From Paramoeba atlantica (Eukaryota > Discosea), in assembly GCA_977017575.1 (NCBI GenBank), contig CDRNVI010000012.1, positions 1,054,001 through 1,118,000 of the forward strand: a stretch of 64,000 nt of DNA, in the 5' to 3' direction. This document shows, in pieces, positions 26,820 to 36,326 of the stretch. The translations under genes and the position numbers were made by a program. Numbering within the stretch: the stretch's first letter is position 1; every line of letters begins with the position of its first letter. A model generated the notes under the pieces. It did no database searches. It was given only the letters and a program-made list of their open reading frames with translations, and had not been told where the DNA came from.

Positions 26820-27614
26820 ATGCCCGCCATTCTCCCCACCCTTGACCGCGACAACACCTGTGCCGCCTCCCGTGTCGGGCCCCACTACTCCGCCTACAAC
26901 AAAGCCGTCGACCACCCCGACCCTTGCCGCAAATTCTCCAAATTCCCCGCGGGGTGCGCCACCCGTCCCACCACCTTCGCTCTCGCCCCACCCGACCCCT
27001 CCCCCCTCACCCCCACCGCCATGCGCCAAACCCCCCGCTTCCGTCACACCCCACTCCTCCGTACTACCGGACCACAACAACAGCAGCAGCAGCAGCAGCA
27101 GCCACAACAACCCTCCCATGGCCTACGCCACGGCTACCCCCGGGCCTACGCCTCCGAGGGCTTCACCATCACTACCCCTCTACGGGCGACCCCGAGCAAG
27201 CCCGCACGCAAGCCCCTCCCCGCCCCCGCGACCCCCGCCGCCCCCACCCCCCCACGGGGCTATGCCGGCGGGATCAAACCCCGCCGTGACATCAACGCCC
27301 AGTGCCGCACCGAGGCCCCGGGGCCCGCCGAGGTCAGCCGGGCGATCCGTGCCTCCTCACGGTACACCCACTCCGGCCGCGTGAGTGTCGGCGGGGGTGG
27401 GGGGCGGGAGGGGAGGGATGTGCTGCGGTTGAGTCCGGCCTCCTCCCCGCCCGGGGAGGGGGTGCGTCGGAGTATTGGGAGGCCGGGAAGGTACCGGTAC
27501 ACCCCGCGGCCAACGGATCAAACGCTGAAAGGGGTGTTTAAGGAGGACCCCGAGGCGAATCGGCGGGTGAGGCCGGTGGCGCGGCCGGCGCCGTATGGGG
27601 TGGATAGAAGTTAG
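26820..27614 (+). CDS. Basic Pro/Gln-rich protein, unknown
   Basis: A 264-residue low-complexity protein rich in Pro, Arg, Ala and Gly. The N-terminal 50 residues look ordered (LDRDNTCAASRVGPHYSAYNKAV, then CRKFSKFPAGC). A run of nine Gln at about residue 83 is followed by basic Pro-rich sequence with several RxTP-like sites. I recognise no domain; short conserved tyrosine/proline motifs of this kind occur in microtubule-associated proteins, but that is only a suggestion. Codons end mostly in C in the first half and G in the second half, as in PCMT. Start is the ATG right after a C/T-rich tract. Confidence 0.7.
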   Translation: MPAILPTLDRDNTCAASRVGPHYSAYNKAVDHPDPCRKFSKFPAGCATRPTTFALAPPDPSPLTPTAMRQTPRFRHTPLLRTTGPQQQQQQQQQPQQPSHGLRHGYPRAYASEGFTITTPLRATPSKPARKPLPAPATPAAPTPPRGYAGGIKPRRDINAQCRTEAPGPAEVSRAIRASSRYTHSGRVSVGGGGGREGRDVLRLSPASSPPGEGVRRSIGRPGRYRYTPRPTDQTLKGVFKEDPEANRRVRPVARPAPYGVDRS

Positions 27615-28028
27615 GGAGGGAGGAAAGGGTGGGGGGTTGTGTGTCAGAGGATGGGGATGTGGATAGATATCGATCGTGTGTTTGGTTTCTAGAATTTTTG
27701 GACAGGTTTTTGATCCACTCACGGTTTTTTGTACGGCATTTTTAGTTTTCTTGTATAGCTCGGGTATGAAAATTGGTCGCATCTCGAAATTGTAGATATA
27801 TTGTTACGACAGGGATAGAATGTGAGTTCAAAAAAAATGGATACATTGGGGGTACTCTTAAAGATATAATTTCTTGGACAGTCCGGGTAGCGTTTCAATT
27901 TTGTGGAGAAATCGCGTAAGAATCTGGTCAGTACGAATAGATCTATCAGACCGTACGTGTGCATGTACGTAGCATATGACATATGAGATATTAACTGGCT
28001 AGTCTTTTTTATAAGATTGAGTTATTCG
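27615..28028. other. Intergenic gap, G-rich at its start
   Basis: The first 50 bases after the stop are strongly purine-rich and continue the G-skew of the preceding gene; the remainder is AT-rich. No gene, repeat or RNA seen. Confidence 0.5.
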
Positions 28029-31000
28029 ATGCGTCTGGAAAATTTAATAAAAAGGCAACCCCAGCAGAACGTACGTTTCGGTGCACGTCTTGAGCCCCCT
28101 CTAAAATCAGGCACATGCTCCCGTCATTCTTCTTTAGACAAAACGAGGCAATCAGTGGCTCTTGCCGGAGATGGAATAGTATCAACGACTTCATTACGCG
28201 CAAATTACGGAATTTTGTTTCGAAACTCACCTTTCACTGCGCAAAGGTCTCATTACGCGCGAAGTAGTGCACTCTTCACTCCACTTTTTAAGCCTTTTAG
28301 TGCTGGAGATGAAGCGGAATTGGTCTCTGTTCTTACCACACGGCCTCGACACGTGCTAAGAAAAGTTCGGTTGATGGTGGAGGGCAGTCGACAGCGTCTC
28401 GCCACATTTCGAAACACAGTTACATACTTAATGATTGTTCTTCAAGCCCAACTGCAGAAAAAGGTATTGAGTGCGGAAGCCGCAACTGAGATTATAGCCG
28501 TCATCTTGGAGGAGTGTACCAAATGGGATACCTCTGACCTTGCCCATTTACTGTTTCGCGCCTCATTGCGTTTTGCCAAATACGGCGTGAAGACCTCTCC
28601 CAGAACAATGCATCTTTTACTTCAATCTTACAAAAATGCAAAGAGTGCCCGAGAGTTGATGCTCAAACTCGGGGGTGAATTACAAGGCAAGTCGAGCACT
28701 GAATCATTGGCTATCGCGGCGTATCTTTTTGCAAAGGATCCTGCAAGGGCGGAAAAGGTCAGGGCTGATTTAAAGCAGAAAGGTCCGCTTACGATAAATG
28801 CTTACCAAGGGCTTGTAGAAGGATATGCGCGTCTAGGAAATACAAACAAAGTGGTTGAGAACATTAAAGAGTGTGTAAACGCAAAAACAATAGGAAGAGA
28901 ACCAGAATTAGAAGACAGTGATGACGGCGAAGCTGTTTACACTGCAAAAAGTGCGCCAAATAGAAAAGAAATTGTCAACATGCTTGTTGAGGATGCCCTA
29001 TGCTCGTTTCCAGCCGAATATGGCAAGGCGGAGGACGCGGAAAAAATTGTGCAACTTTGTGAAAGGCATGGGACCGGAAAACTCTCTGACGAAACTTTGG
29101 GTCATCTCGTCCGACTTCTCTTAAGCCGCGCACAAGACAGTCAAAGCATTATGAAGGTAGAGGAAAGAGCTAAATCGTTATCACGCTCTCGCGGGGCATC
29201 CGGAGAAGAGGGTACTGTAGGGGAATCAAAAATGGGTATTCACGTCCTTTCAGCTATCGTATCCGCCTTGAGTCGTGTACGAGACGAGGAGTCCAAAGCT
29301 TCGGACGGGATAATGCGAGAAAAAGTCAGCTCTTTGCGACTCGTCTTGGAACAACGCTTGGAAAGCGTCGAAACACGTGACGACGTTACGGGAAAACATT
29401 TAAGCATTCTAGTGCGAGGGTATTCTGCCTTGGGAGATAGTGAGGGGATGAAAAGTATTGTTTCCATGTTGAGAACGAAAGGATACACGTGTGACACCAC
29501 GATTTACATCGAACTGCTTCGAGGCTTTGGTTCCATGGGTAATGTAAAAGATTTGCTTGCCTTAAAAGAGCAAATGGACAAGGAAGGAGTATTTCAAAAT
29601 GCAGCTTCTTACGCCGCCCTTTTTCGGGGGCTCGGAAAATACTACCCAACCTTGCTTGATCGATATGAAAAGGAGATGAGAAGTCGTGGAATTCGTCACG
29701 AGCCGGTAACTTATTGCGCGCTCATCCCGCTCTACAACGATATGCAAAATTTGAATAAAATTGACGAGTACGTTGCTGACATTCATCGCCGTCACGAGCG
29801 CGGAGAGTTCATGTTCACATTTCCGATGATGTGTGCAATTCTTCGCGCTTACGTTTCAGATTTCGAGCGTGCTTCACGATATATCGATGTTGCTACAACA
29901 CTGAGCCTTGATTCTGATCCTATGGTACAGTCTTGTATTTGCTCCGTGTACACCTACCATGAAAAAATGGATGAGCTGCTCTTGTTTTTAAAACGCACTT
30001 CAAGTTACGGTATTGAAGTCTACAATCAGCTTATCTCGTATTACGGCCGCAAAGGAAATTGGGAAAAGCTCAAGGAAACGTTACAAAACCTGCGTGTCAG
30101 TCGAATTCCTTACAACGAGCACACCTACACCGCTCTTGTCCATGTCTACGCCAAAAACAAAGCGGTCAACAAAATCGCAGACCTGCTCCAAGACATCAAA
30201 GATTCTCATATGTATATCAGTGCCAATTTCTACAGCGCTGTCGCTCTCGCGTACCAAACCTGTGAGAACAGCTCAGAGGTGGAGGTCGCGTGGCGTGATC
30301 TCCTTGCCAGTCGCGTCCCTATTCCCACCCGGGTGTATAATCAATTCCTTGAGCTGTTTGTGGAGCAAAATAACTTTCCGCTAATCCAACAAGTTCTTGG
30401 CACAATGATGTCTCGCCTTCCACCGAATTCTATTACCCTCACTACTGTTATTGACATGTTAGGGAGGTTAGGGCGAGTAGAGGAGATGGAGTCCGTCTTT
30501 GAGGAGATGGTCCAGTGCGCGGAGGCCCAGCCTACCGCGGTGACTTACCATCACATGATGTCTGCCTACGCAAAGCGAGGAGATGTGACAAAGATGGAGA
30601 CCATGCGTCGGAAAATGCACGAAGTGGGGTGCTACGATGACAGCGGGGTGACCTATAACGTGCTTTTGGTAGGCTACACCCGCGCGAAACAGTTTGAGAA
30701 GATTCCGGAGATTATTGCAGAGCGAGAGAAACGGGGGATGCCGATGGATGACATTAGCTATGGTGTCCTGATTCGCACCTACGGATTCTGTCAATTGGAG
30801 TCTCGATTAGACGAAGTGGTGCGAAAGGTGGAGACGCAACTTGCCGAATCAGGCTCGGCGTCTCCAAACGTTGATAATGCTAAACGACCCATGGGCCTCC
30901 GGCTGCTGTTCTCTATTGCATCTGCGTACCAAAGCTGCAATCACAAGGCCAAGGTACACCACTACGGGGAACAAGTGCTAACGCACCCCCAACGTGGGTT

Positions 31001-31400
31001 GCGTGAAATTAACGGTATTCTGGTTCTCTACTGTAGAATGAGCGACTCCGAGGCTATCGAGAGCGTCCTGGGGCGTTTCGGTTCCGTGCAGAATGCAATG
31101 TTATACAACACCGCGCTACGTGGGCTTGCGCGGTCCAAACTATGGGATCGTGTTCCCTCGTTGCTGGATCGCATGAAGGCCACGGGGGTAGGGGTGGATG
31201 CCACAACCGGGATGGAACTCAGTGCTGCCCTCATGAAAAATGGAGACATGGAACTTGCCAAGCGAGTATTGCTCCTGCAACAGAGCGACGACAGTGTCCG
31301 AGCTCGAAAAGGGAAGAGAAATGTTTCCTCGTCCAGAGTGCGTGAGGTTGAGGCACAAAAGGCCAAAATAGAAGCCGACCTGAAGGATTCTTTTATATAG
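28029..31400 (+). CDS. Large pentatricopeptide-repeat (PPR) protein
   Basis: A 1123-residue protein with helical-hairpin repeats of about 35 residues, best seen in the C-terminal two thirds: TYCALIPLYNDMQNLNKIDEY, YNQLISYYGRKGNWEKLKET, TYTALVHVYAKNKAVNKIAD, YHHMMSAYAKRGDVTKMETM, TYNVLLVGYTRAKQFEKIPE, SYGVLIRTYGF. PPR proteins bind organellar RNA in a sequence-specific way, and kinetoplastids use many in mitochondrial RNA processing and translation. The N-terminus (MRLENLIKRQPQQNVRFGAR) is basic, lacks acidic residues apart from one Glu, and suits a mitochondrial presequence. Length suggests roughly 15 to 20 repeats, some degenerate. ATG 28029 chosen over an upstream TTG. Confidence 0.92.
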   Translation: MRLENLIKRQPQQNVRFGARLEPPLKSGTCSRHSSLDKTRQSVALAGDGIVSTTSLRANYGILFRNSPFTAQRSHYARSSALFTPLFKPFSAGDEAELVSVLTTRPRHVLRKVRLMVEGSRQRLATFRNTVTYLMIVLQAQLQKKVLSAEAATEIIAVILEECTKWDTSDLAHLLFRASLRFAKYGVKTSPRTMHLLLQSYKNAKSARELMLKLGGELQGKSSTESLAIAAYLFAKDPARAEKVRADLKQKGPLTINAYQGLVEGYARLGNTNKVVENIKECVNAKTIGREPELEDSDDGEAVYTAKSAPNRKEIVNMLVEDALCSFPAEYGKAEDAEKIVQLCERHGTGKLSDETLGHLVRLLLSRAQDSQSIMKVEERAKSLSRSRGASGEEGTVGESKMGIHVLSAIVSALSRVRDEESKASDGIMREKVSSLRLVLEQRLESVETRDDVTGKHLSILVRGYSALGDSEGMKSIVSMLRTKGYTCDTTIYIELLRGFGSMGNVKDLLALKEQMDKEGVFQNAASYAALFRGLGKYYPTLLDRYEKEMRSRGIRHEPVTYCALIPLYNDMQNLNKIDEYVADIHRRHERGEFMFTFPMMCAILRAYVSDFERASRYIDVATTLSLDSDPMVQSCICSVYTYHEKMDELLLFLKRTSSYGIEVYNQLISYYGRKGNWEKLKETLQNLRVSRIPYNEHTYTALVHVYAKNKAVNKIADLLQDIKDSHMYISANFYSAVALAYQTCENSSEVEVAWRDLLASRVPIPTRVYNQFLELFVEQNNFPLIQQVLGTMMSRLPPNSITLTTVIDMLGRLGRVEEMESVFEEMVQCAEAQPTAVTYHHMMSAYAKRGDVTKMETMRRKMHEVGCYDDSGVTYNVLLVGYTRAKQFEKIPEIIAEREKRGMPMDDISYGVLIRTYGFCQLESRLDEVVRKVETQLAESGSASPNVDNAKRPMGLRLLFSIASAYQSCNHKAKVHHYGEQVLTHPQRGLREINGILVLYCRMSDSEAIESVLGRFGSVQNAMLYNTALRGLARSKLWDRVPSLLDRMKATGVGVDATTGMELSAALMKNGDMELAKRVLLLQQSDDSVRARKGKRNVSSSRVREVEAQKAKIEADLKDSFI

Positions 31401-31772
31401 TAGTTACAGTAGTATACTATCACAAACTTACCGTTAGTTATCACAAACTTACCGGTAGTGGTACTGTTTTCAGATAGAAAGTATCTTTCACTTAACTTTT
31501 TGTAGATACACATTTGTGGATATATTTTGTTAGTTTATTTAATAACCACATTACTTAACGGGTGTTCACTTGAATAAGGGCAATAACATGACCGTTGGAG
31601 CAATAGAGATATTTCTATTGTACAGATTAAATTTCTCTCATTATTTTCGAAAAAACAAAAAAGGAATAATGAAAAGGCTTTATCACTCTTACCTTTAAGC
31701 ACTATTTTACTAGAAAATTTGAATCATATAGTTGTAAGTTATCTTACCTCACTAATAACACTCCCCCCCACC
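31401..31772. other. Intergenic gap with a short tandem repeat
   Basis: tatcacaaacttaccg occurs twice in tandem at about 31418-31456. The rest is AT-rich. The final 35 bases before the next ATG are C-rich. No gene seen. Confidence 0.6.
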
Positions 31773-33068
31773 ATGGACTCTCTACTCATTACGGAGGACA
31801 CTGTCGAGACGGCACAACTACGGTACGACGCTCTTGTCGCTGAATTTGCCTTCCTCGAGAAAAAACTAGAACAAGTCAACCCGGTAGTACGCGAGGAGTT
31901 CCTTAAAGATCGTGAGGAAAAAGCCATGACGGAGATTGAGGCCAAATGCCGTTCTGAGGCTGCGGAACTCACCCAGCGACGGGAGTTACTTGACAAGGAG
32001 CTGCGCGCCGTCGACGCCCGTGTGGAGAAACTACGCCACGACGCTCTGGAGTTACAGCCGGAGACCTTCGACCACAGCGAACTCCACGCACGGTTCTCCG
32101 CTTTACGTGATGAAATCTCCCGTGAGAACACCCGACTGACTCGTGGACCTCATGAACGTCTCGCTGCTCACGCGAACGCCCTGGCAGAGTTGTACCAAAC
32201 GCGGTGTGATGTGGCACAGAGTCGTCTACGACTCGTCGAGGGGTTCCGTCACACCGCACAAGCCCTTGAACAAACATTAGCAGATTCCGCAGCCCAGCAA
32301 GCTACATGGGAAAATGTCACAGAGCACATGGAGAGTGCGCAACAAAACGAGATAGCTACCGCTCGGGAACGACAAGGAATTGAGGCAGAGTTCGCGGCCC
32401 AGGAGCTGACCTACCACGAGGGGGCGACACAGAAATGGGAGCAGTTGGAACACGAGACCCGTCACCTGGCAGCGCTACAGCAGGAGCACAGTGAGGCAGT
32501 AGCTCGGCTAAACACACTGGAGTCCGAGTGTTACACTCTGTCTGCGGTACAAAGCGCAGAGGTCGCCCAGCTCCGTCGACAAATTCAACAGGAGGTGACA
32601 CAAAAAAGAGACGGTCTTAGGGAGGTACAGGAGGCCGAGACGACGCGCGTACAGGATGCCCATCAGCTGGAATTGGAGAAACTACATTTGCTCCGTGAGA
32701 GTGTGAGCAAGGAACAGGAAGCGGATTTCACGATCACACATCAGCTTGTTGCTTCACTTGACAGTGCGATAGAAGGATTAAGGCAGCAAGCCGCGGAGGA
32801 GGACATAATGCGGTATAGGCATGTTGAAGCTCAACATTCGGTGGTTGCGCTTCGACACGCATTATCTGAGTTGTATGGCACTATTGAGGTGCAAAAACAG
32901 TCTATTATTGATTTAGCACAGGAATATGAGCAGGTCAAACAAAGCATATCGGATATTAAGGTGCAGACTACATTGACCAAAGGCGTGGGGTTGTATCCTG
33001 GAAGTACCACAGGCCTGACACCATACAAGACTCCTAGACGTTTGCAGACTACTCAAACTTTTGAATAA
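31773..33068 (+). CDS. Coiled-coil protein, unknown
   Basis: A 431-residue protein predicted to be almost wholly coiled coil, from about residue 12 to 410: Glu/Gln/Arg/Leu-rich with few helix breakers (EFLKDREEKAMTEIEAKCRS; HYQ and TTRVQDAHQLELEKL stretches). The short Gly/Pro/Thr-rich C-terminal tail (GLYPGSTTGLTPYKTPRRLQ) carries a TPRR site that could be a kinase target. Such proteins in protists are often cytoskeletal, basal-body or flagellar, but no specific family is recognised. ATG 31773 lies directly after a C-rich leader; the frame upstream has only TTG. Confidence 0.75.
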   Translation: MDSLLITEDTVETAQLRYDALVAEFAFLEKKLEQVNPVVREEFLKDREEKAMTEIEAKCRSEAAELTQRRELLDKELRAVDARVEKLRHDALELQPETFDHSELHARFSALRDEISRENTRLTRGPHERLAAHANALAELYQTRCDVAQSRLRLVEGFRHTAQALEQTLADSAAQQATWENVTEHMESAQQNEIATARERQGIEAEFAAQELTYHEGATQKWEQLEHETRHLAALQQEHSEAVARLNTLESECYTLSAVQSAEVAQLRRQIQQEVTQKRDGLREVQEAETTRVQDAHQLELEKLHLLRESVSKEQEADFTITHQLVASLDSAIEGLRQQAAEEDIMRYRHVEAQHSVVALRHALSELYGTIEVQKQSIIDLAQEYEQVKQSISDIKVQTTLTKGVGLYPGSTTGLTPYKTPRRLQTTQTFE

Positions 33069-33264
33069 GGACTTTTCATACTGTATATTCTATAATACCT
33101 TAGGTGCACTTCTGTATTGATTTTCCAAACTATGATGATCTAGGGTGCCGGTAATATCAATTGCATATTAATGAAAGGCGTCCGAACATTGCGTTTCGCG
33201 CATAGTCTTAGAATCAGTATGTTTCAGAACCGTTTTTCTTGTATTTCCAATTCAAAAAAATTCT

Positions 33265-34302
33265 ATGCCTACACGCGAAAAGCAACGCCGGGAACTGATG
33301 GAAGATTTTATTCTGGAAATTAGCCACTGTGATCGCGATCGCCACGAGCTTTTGCGTCAACTTCACCCATGCTACCCTTTTTTTCGTCATAGAAACTGTC
33401 CTCGTCGCGCTTCATGTCCGTACGCGCATACTAAAGCTCAGGTCCCTCGTACTCTTACCAATCTGGAAAAAATTCATGGTCTCAAACATGGGACGCTGAC
33501 CAGAGAAAATGGGCGAGCTTGCGTAAATCAGATTGTAATTGAGCCTTTTTCGAGTGCGTTCTGTCCAGAGAAAATAAAAAAAGGTTACTGCTCCAACGCA
33601 CCTTGTACTTCAGCTCACACCGCTTCAGAATTATGGCGCGCGATAAAATTAGTAACCAAGGCCCGGTGTCCTTCCACATCTCACGTCGATTTCAAAGGCA
33701 AAAGTGCACTATACATTTACTCTTCTCGGATATCTGCAAGCAATTCACGGGATAGCTCTTCTTACGCAAACGGGAGGTCTGGACAAGTAATGCGCGATTC
33801 TACAAGCATACGCGTACCAGAGGAACCCTTTTGTGAAGAAGTTGTCGATCGGATCAACACGAAATCAGCAGTGGTTGAGTCACGAACACTTTCTGAAAGT
33901 CGCCCGGGAGATCAAGTGAACCACGAAAATGAATGCGCCCTTCGAAATCGCTTACGTTTTTGTCAGAGTTTGATGCAGCGCGGCTGTTGTCCCCGTAGAC
34001 AAGATTGTCCACATGCGCACAAGATGGGAGAAATACGAGTAGCCTTTCAAAAACTTCTACGCTTATGTGCCTACGATAAAAAGGCTTTCACTGCACGTAT
34101 CCAGAGACAGGGGGCGCGAAAAACACAGTATCGCAATCTAAATGTGGAGCTACTGAAATCTCGTGCAATATTTTGTGAACAAATGATCAAGGAGAAGTGG
34201 TGTAGTCGTGAGAATGAATATCCATTTTCGCATCGTGGAGAGCTTATGTTTGCTATATTGCAGTTAAAAGAATATCATGCGCACCGACGAATGTCACATT
34301 AA
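33265..34302 (+). CDS. Four-finger CCCH zinc-finger protein
   Basis: A 345-residue protein with four CCCH-type fingers in two pairs. Finger 1 is at about 36-56 (CYPFFRHRNCPRRASCPYAH), finger 2 at about 103-122 (CPEKIKKGYC then CTSAH, with one residue fewer before the third Cys), finger 3 at about 231-251 (CQSLMQRGCC then CPHAH). Finger 4 at about 310-329 (CEQMIKEKWC then EYPFSH) has Tyr where the third Cys belongs and may not bind zinc. The linker between fingers 2 and 3 is Ser-rich and disordered. CCCH proteins in kinetoplastids commonly bind mRNA and control its stability; that role is inferred. Confidence 0.85.
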   Translation: MPTREKQRRELMEDFILEISHCDRDRHELLRQLHPCYPFFRHRNCPRRASCPYAHTKAQVPRTLTNLEKIHGLKHGTLTRENGRACVNQIVIEPFSSAFCPEKIKKGYCSNAPCTSAHTASELWRAIKLVTKARCPSTSHVDFKGKSALYIYSSRISASNSRDSSSYANGRSGQVMRDSTSIRVPEEPFCEEVVDRINTKSAVVESRTLSESRPGDQVNHENECALRNRLRFCQSLMQRGCCPRRQDCPHAHKMGEIRVAFQKLLRLCAYDKKAFTARIQRQGARKTQYRNLNVELLKSRAIFCEQMIKEKWCSRENEYPFSHRGELMFAILQLKEYHAHRRMSH

Positions 34303-34987
34303 AAATATGGATTGGTGCAACATCTTCACGTACAGGTGACATTTCCAAAAGCTTGCTTTTTTATAGTTATTCTTCTGTTATGATATCTTCTGTTATGATC
34401 ATAACGCCGTATTAGTCCTATTTTTTGTGTACTAACTATTTTTTCTTGCCCTAAGTATTTTCTGATTTGAAATATCATTATGTTACGCTTTTTGGCGACG
34501 GATACATGCACTTGAATAAGACTTGTAGTTGTTATAAAAAGAATCCATGTATACAGTGTTATATTTAATTACGCTTTTAAGGTTATTTTTGGACAAAATT
34601 AATCTTAATTAAATTGACTGTAAGATAATCCACTCGTAAATTAATAATTTTTGAACACACCTTTTGAGTAATGTTTAAAAAAAACGAATTTCGCTTCGGT
34701 TTAGCCGAATTTTTCATTACGTAAGTATTTCTTGTGAGCATTAGTACGCATAATTCTCTTATTCGAAATGTACACTATTTTACAAATATTGTTCATTTTT
34801 CGTTTCCGGCAATAATTATAAACTCAAAATATTAGGTGGCAGTGTATGGTACTTTCAGTGCATTTTTTCGTCTTTTTGAGCAAAGTACTGTAGATTGGAT
34901 TAACATTTTCACGGGATGAAGTCATCAGCAAATCGAAACTCCACGTCCTCGTTTTCGTAGCTTGTCCGCGCTCAAAATAGACACTCA
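34303..34987. other. AT-rich intergenic gap (about 685 bp)
   Basis: The sequence is strongly AT-rich with runs of T. I see no open frame of note, no tRNA signature and no clear inverted or direct repeat beyond a short 'cttctgttatgat' duplication near 34372-34397. Confidence 0.6.
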
Positions 34988-36169
34988 ATGACAACTTTGA
35001 AAAAAATGATCCTACCGAAGAAAATGTTGGATGACATAAATGCAATGGCTGCGATCATCTCCGGAATTTTATCAAAAAACGCAATTTGCGACCCGAATTA
35101 TGTGGCCGCTGATGTTGATATGTGTAGCACTGGTGATCTCACACTTTCTATGGCGCAATACTTTCCAACAACTTGGTCAATTTACTCTGATCCAAGTCAA
35201 TATAGTGAATTAGATCATCGTTTAAGAGGAGAAACTACTCCGATATCTCGCTCTGATCAATCCAGTGTTTCTAATGGGAAAAGGGCCTCTTTTGATATGA
35301 CTAATGCAGTGCTCCAGAGGAACCGTATTGAACTCGCTTGCAACTCAATTTATGACGGAGAAAATCTAAAGTTGCCTTTTCTAAATAGTTCTATAGATCT
35401 GATATTTGTGTCCCAGAAGATAAAAACTCTTCTACCAACCCAAATGTGCAGTTCAATAATGACAAATCTAGTTGACCCTACATCAATTAATAGCCTTTCA
35501 CATCTTATCGAGGAAGGGTACCGGTGTTTGCGAACGGATGCAGGAGTATTAGTCATTTACGGTACGTTGTCTCCAGAACTTAGCGAAGTACAACTAGGTG
35601 ACAGTAGTTGGATCCAAATACCGGACATGCCTCAAATACAAGAAGGATGGCTAGAGATCAAGCGAGAGTTAGGTTTGTCCAAGAGTTCCTCACTTAAACA
35701 CGAAAAAGAAATACTTACGAAAAATATAATGACCATGAAATGCACTCCTTTCGGAAAACATCAGCTCTCAAGCTCTTGGAGGTCACGTTCGTATTCCCGA
35801 TTTACGCATTATTTTGATACAGCACAACTGACCCTTCCAGAATTTTACCTTGAATTAAAGTCTTTGCCACAATATCAATTTTTCGTGCGTCCCATGAACG
35901 ATCCAGAGACCGTCGGCTGCCACAGACATCACGATAATAATGTTGTCGAAAGTTTTTGTCTTTTTCTTCAATATAATAAAATTAAAAGAGTCCGATTGAG
36001 GCGTACTCATCGTCTTTTCCTGCTTTCCTCCTCAAGAAGCCTAATACACCACGAATTATTGTTTATGAAAGATGATGAAACCTCAGTTTTCGATGCTACT
36101 AAATCTAGTGCACACTCTTTCAACCAAATTGAGAGTCACATCCACTTGTTAGGTCGAGAAAAGAAGTAA
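34988..36169 (+). CDS. Class I SAM methyltransferase-like protein
   Basis: A 393-residue protein whose first 200 residues fit a Rossmann-type methyltransferase: a central stretch LKLPFLNSSIDLIFVSQKIKTLL resembles the motif after the SAM site (lPf.d.sfDlv....l), and LIEEGYRCLRTDAGVLVIYG resembles the strand-5 region (l.e..RvLkpgG.lvi). The glycine-rich motif I is not well kept (VAADVDMCSTGDLTLSMA). The C-terminal half is not recognised. Substrate unknown. A structural, non-catalytic methyltransferase fold is possible. Start at the only reasonable ATG; another ATG nearby (codon 7) is less likely. Confidence 0.55.
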   Translation: MTTLKKMILPKKMLDDINAMAAIISGILSKNAICDPNYVAADVDMCSTGDLTLSMAQYFPTTWSIYSDPSQYSELDHRLRGETTPISRSDQSSVSNGKRASFDMTNAVLQRNRIELACNSIYDGENLKLPFLNSSIDLIFVSQKIKTLLPTQMCSSIMTNLVDPTSINSLSHLIEEGYRCLRTDAGVLVIYGTLSPELSEVQLGDSSWIQIPDMPQIQEGWLEIKRELGLSKSSSLKHEKEILTKNIMTMKCTPFGKHQLSSSWRSRSYSRFTHYFDTAQLTLPEFYLELKSLPQYQFFVRPMNDPETVGCHRHHDNNVVESFCLFLQYNKIKRVRLRRTHRLFLLSSSRSLIHHELLFMKDDETSVFDATKSSAHSFNQIESHIHLLGREKK

Positions 36170-36326
36170 AAAAACGTGATCCCAAATTAAATAAATAACT
36201 TTATAATGGAGCTTTAATCGTTGAAAATAACCCTGCTTAATGTAGAATTCAAAATTATTTTTACTTGAAATTGGGTGTGTGTCATGTTTCACTCTTTTTA
36301 TCAGCATTTTTCCGCATCTCGCGTTT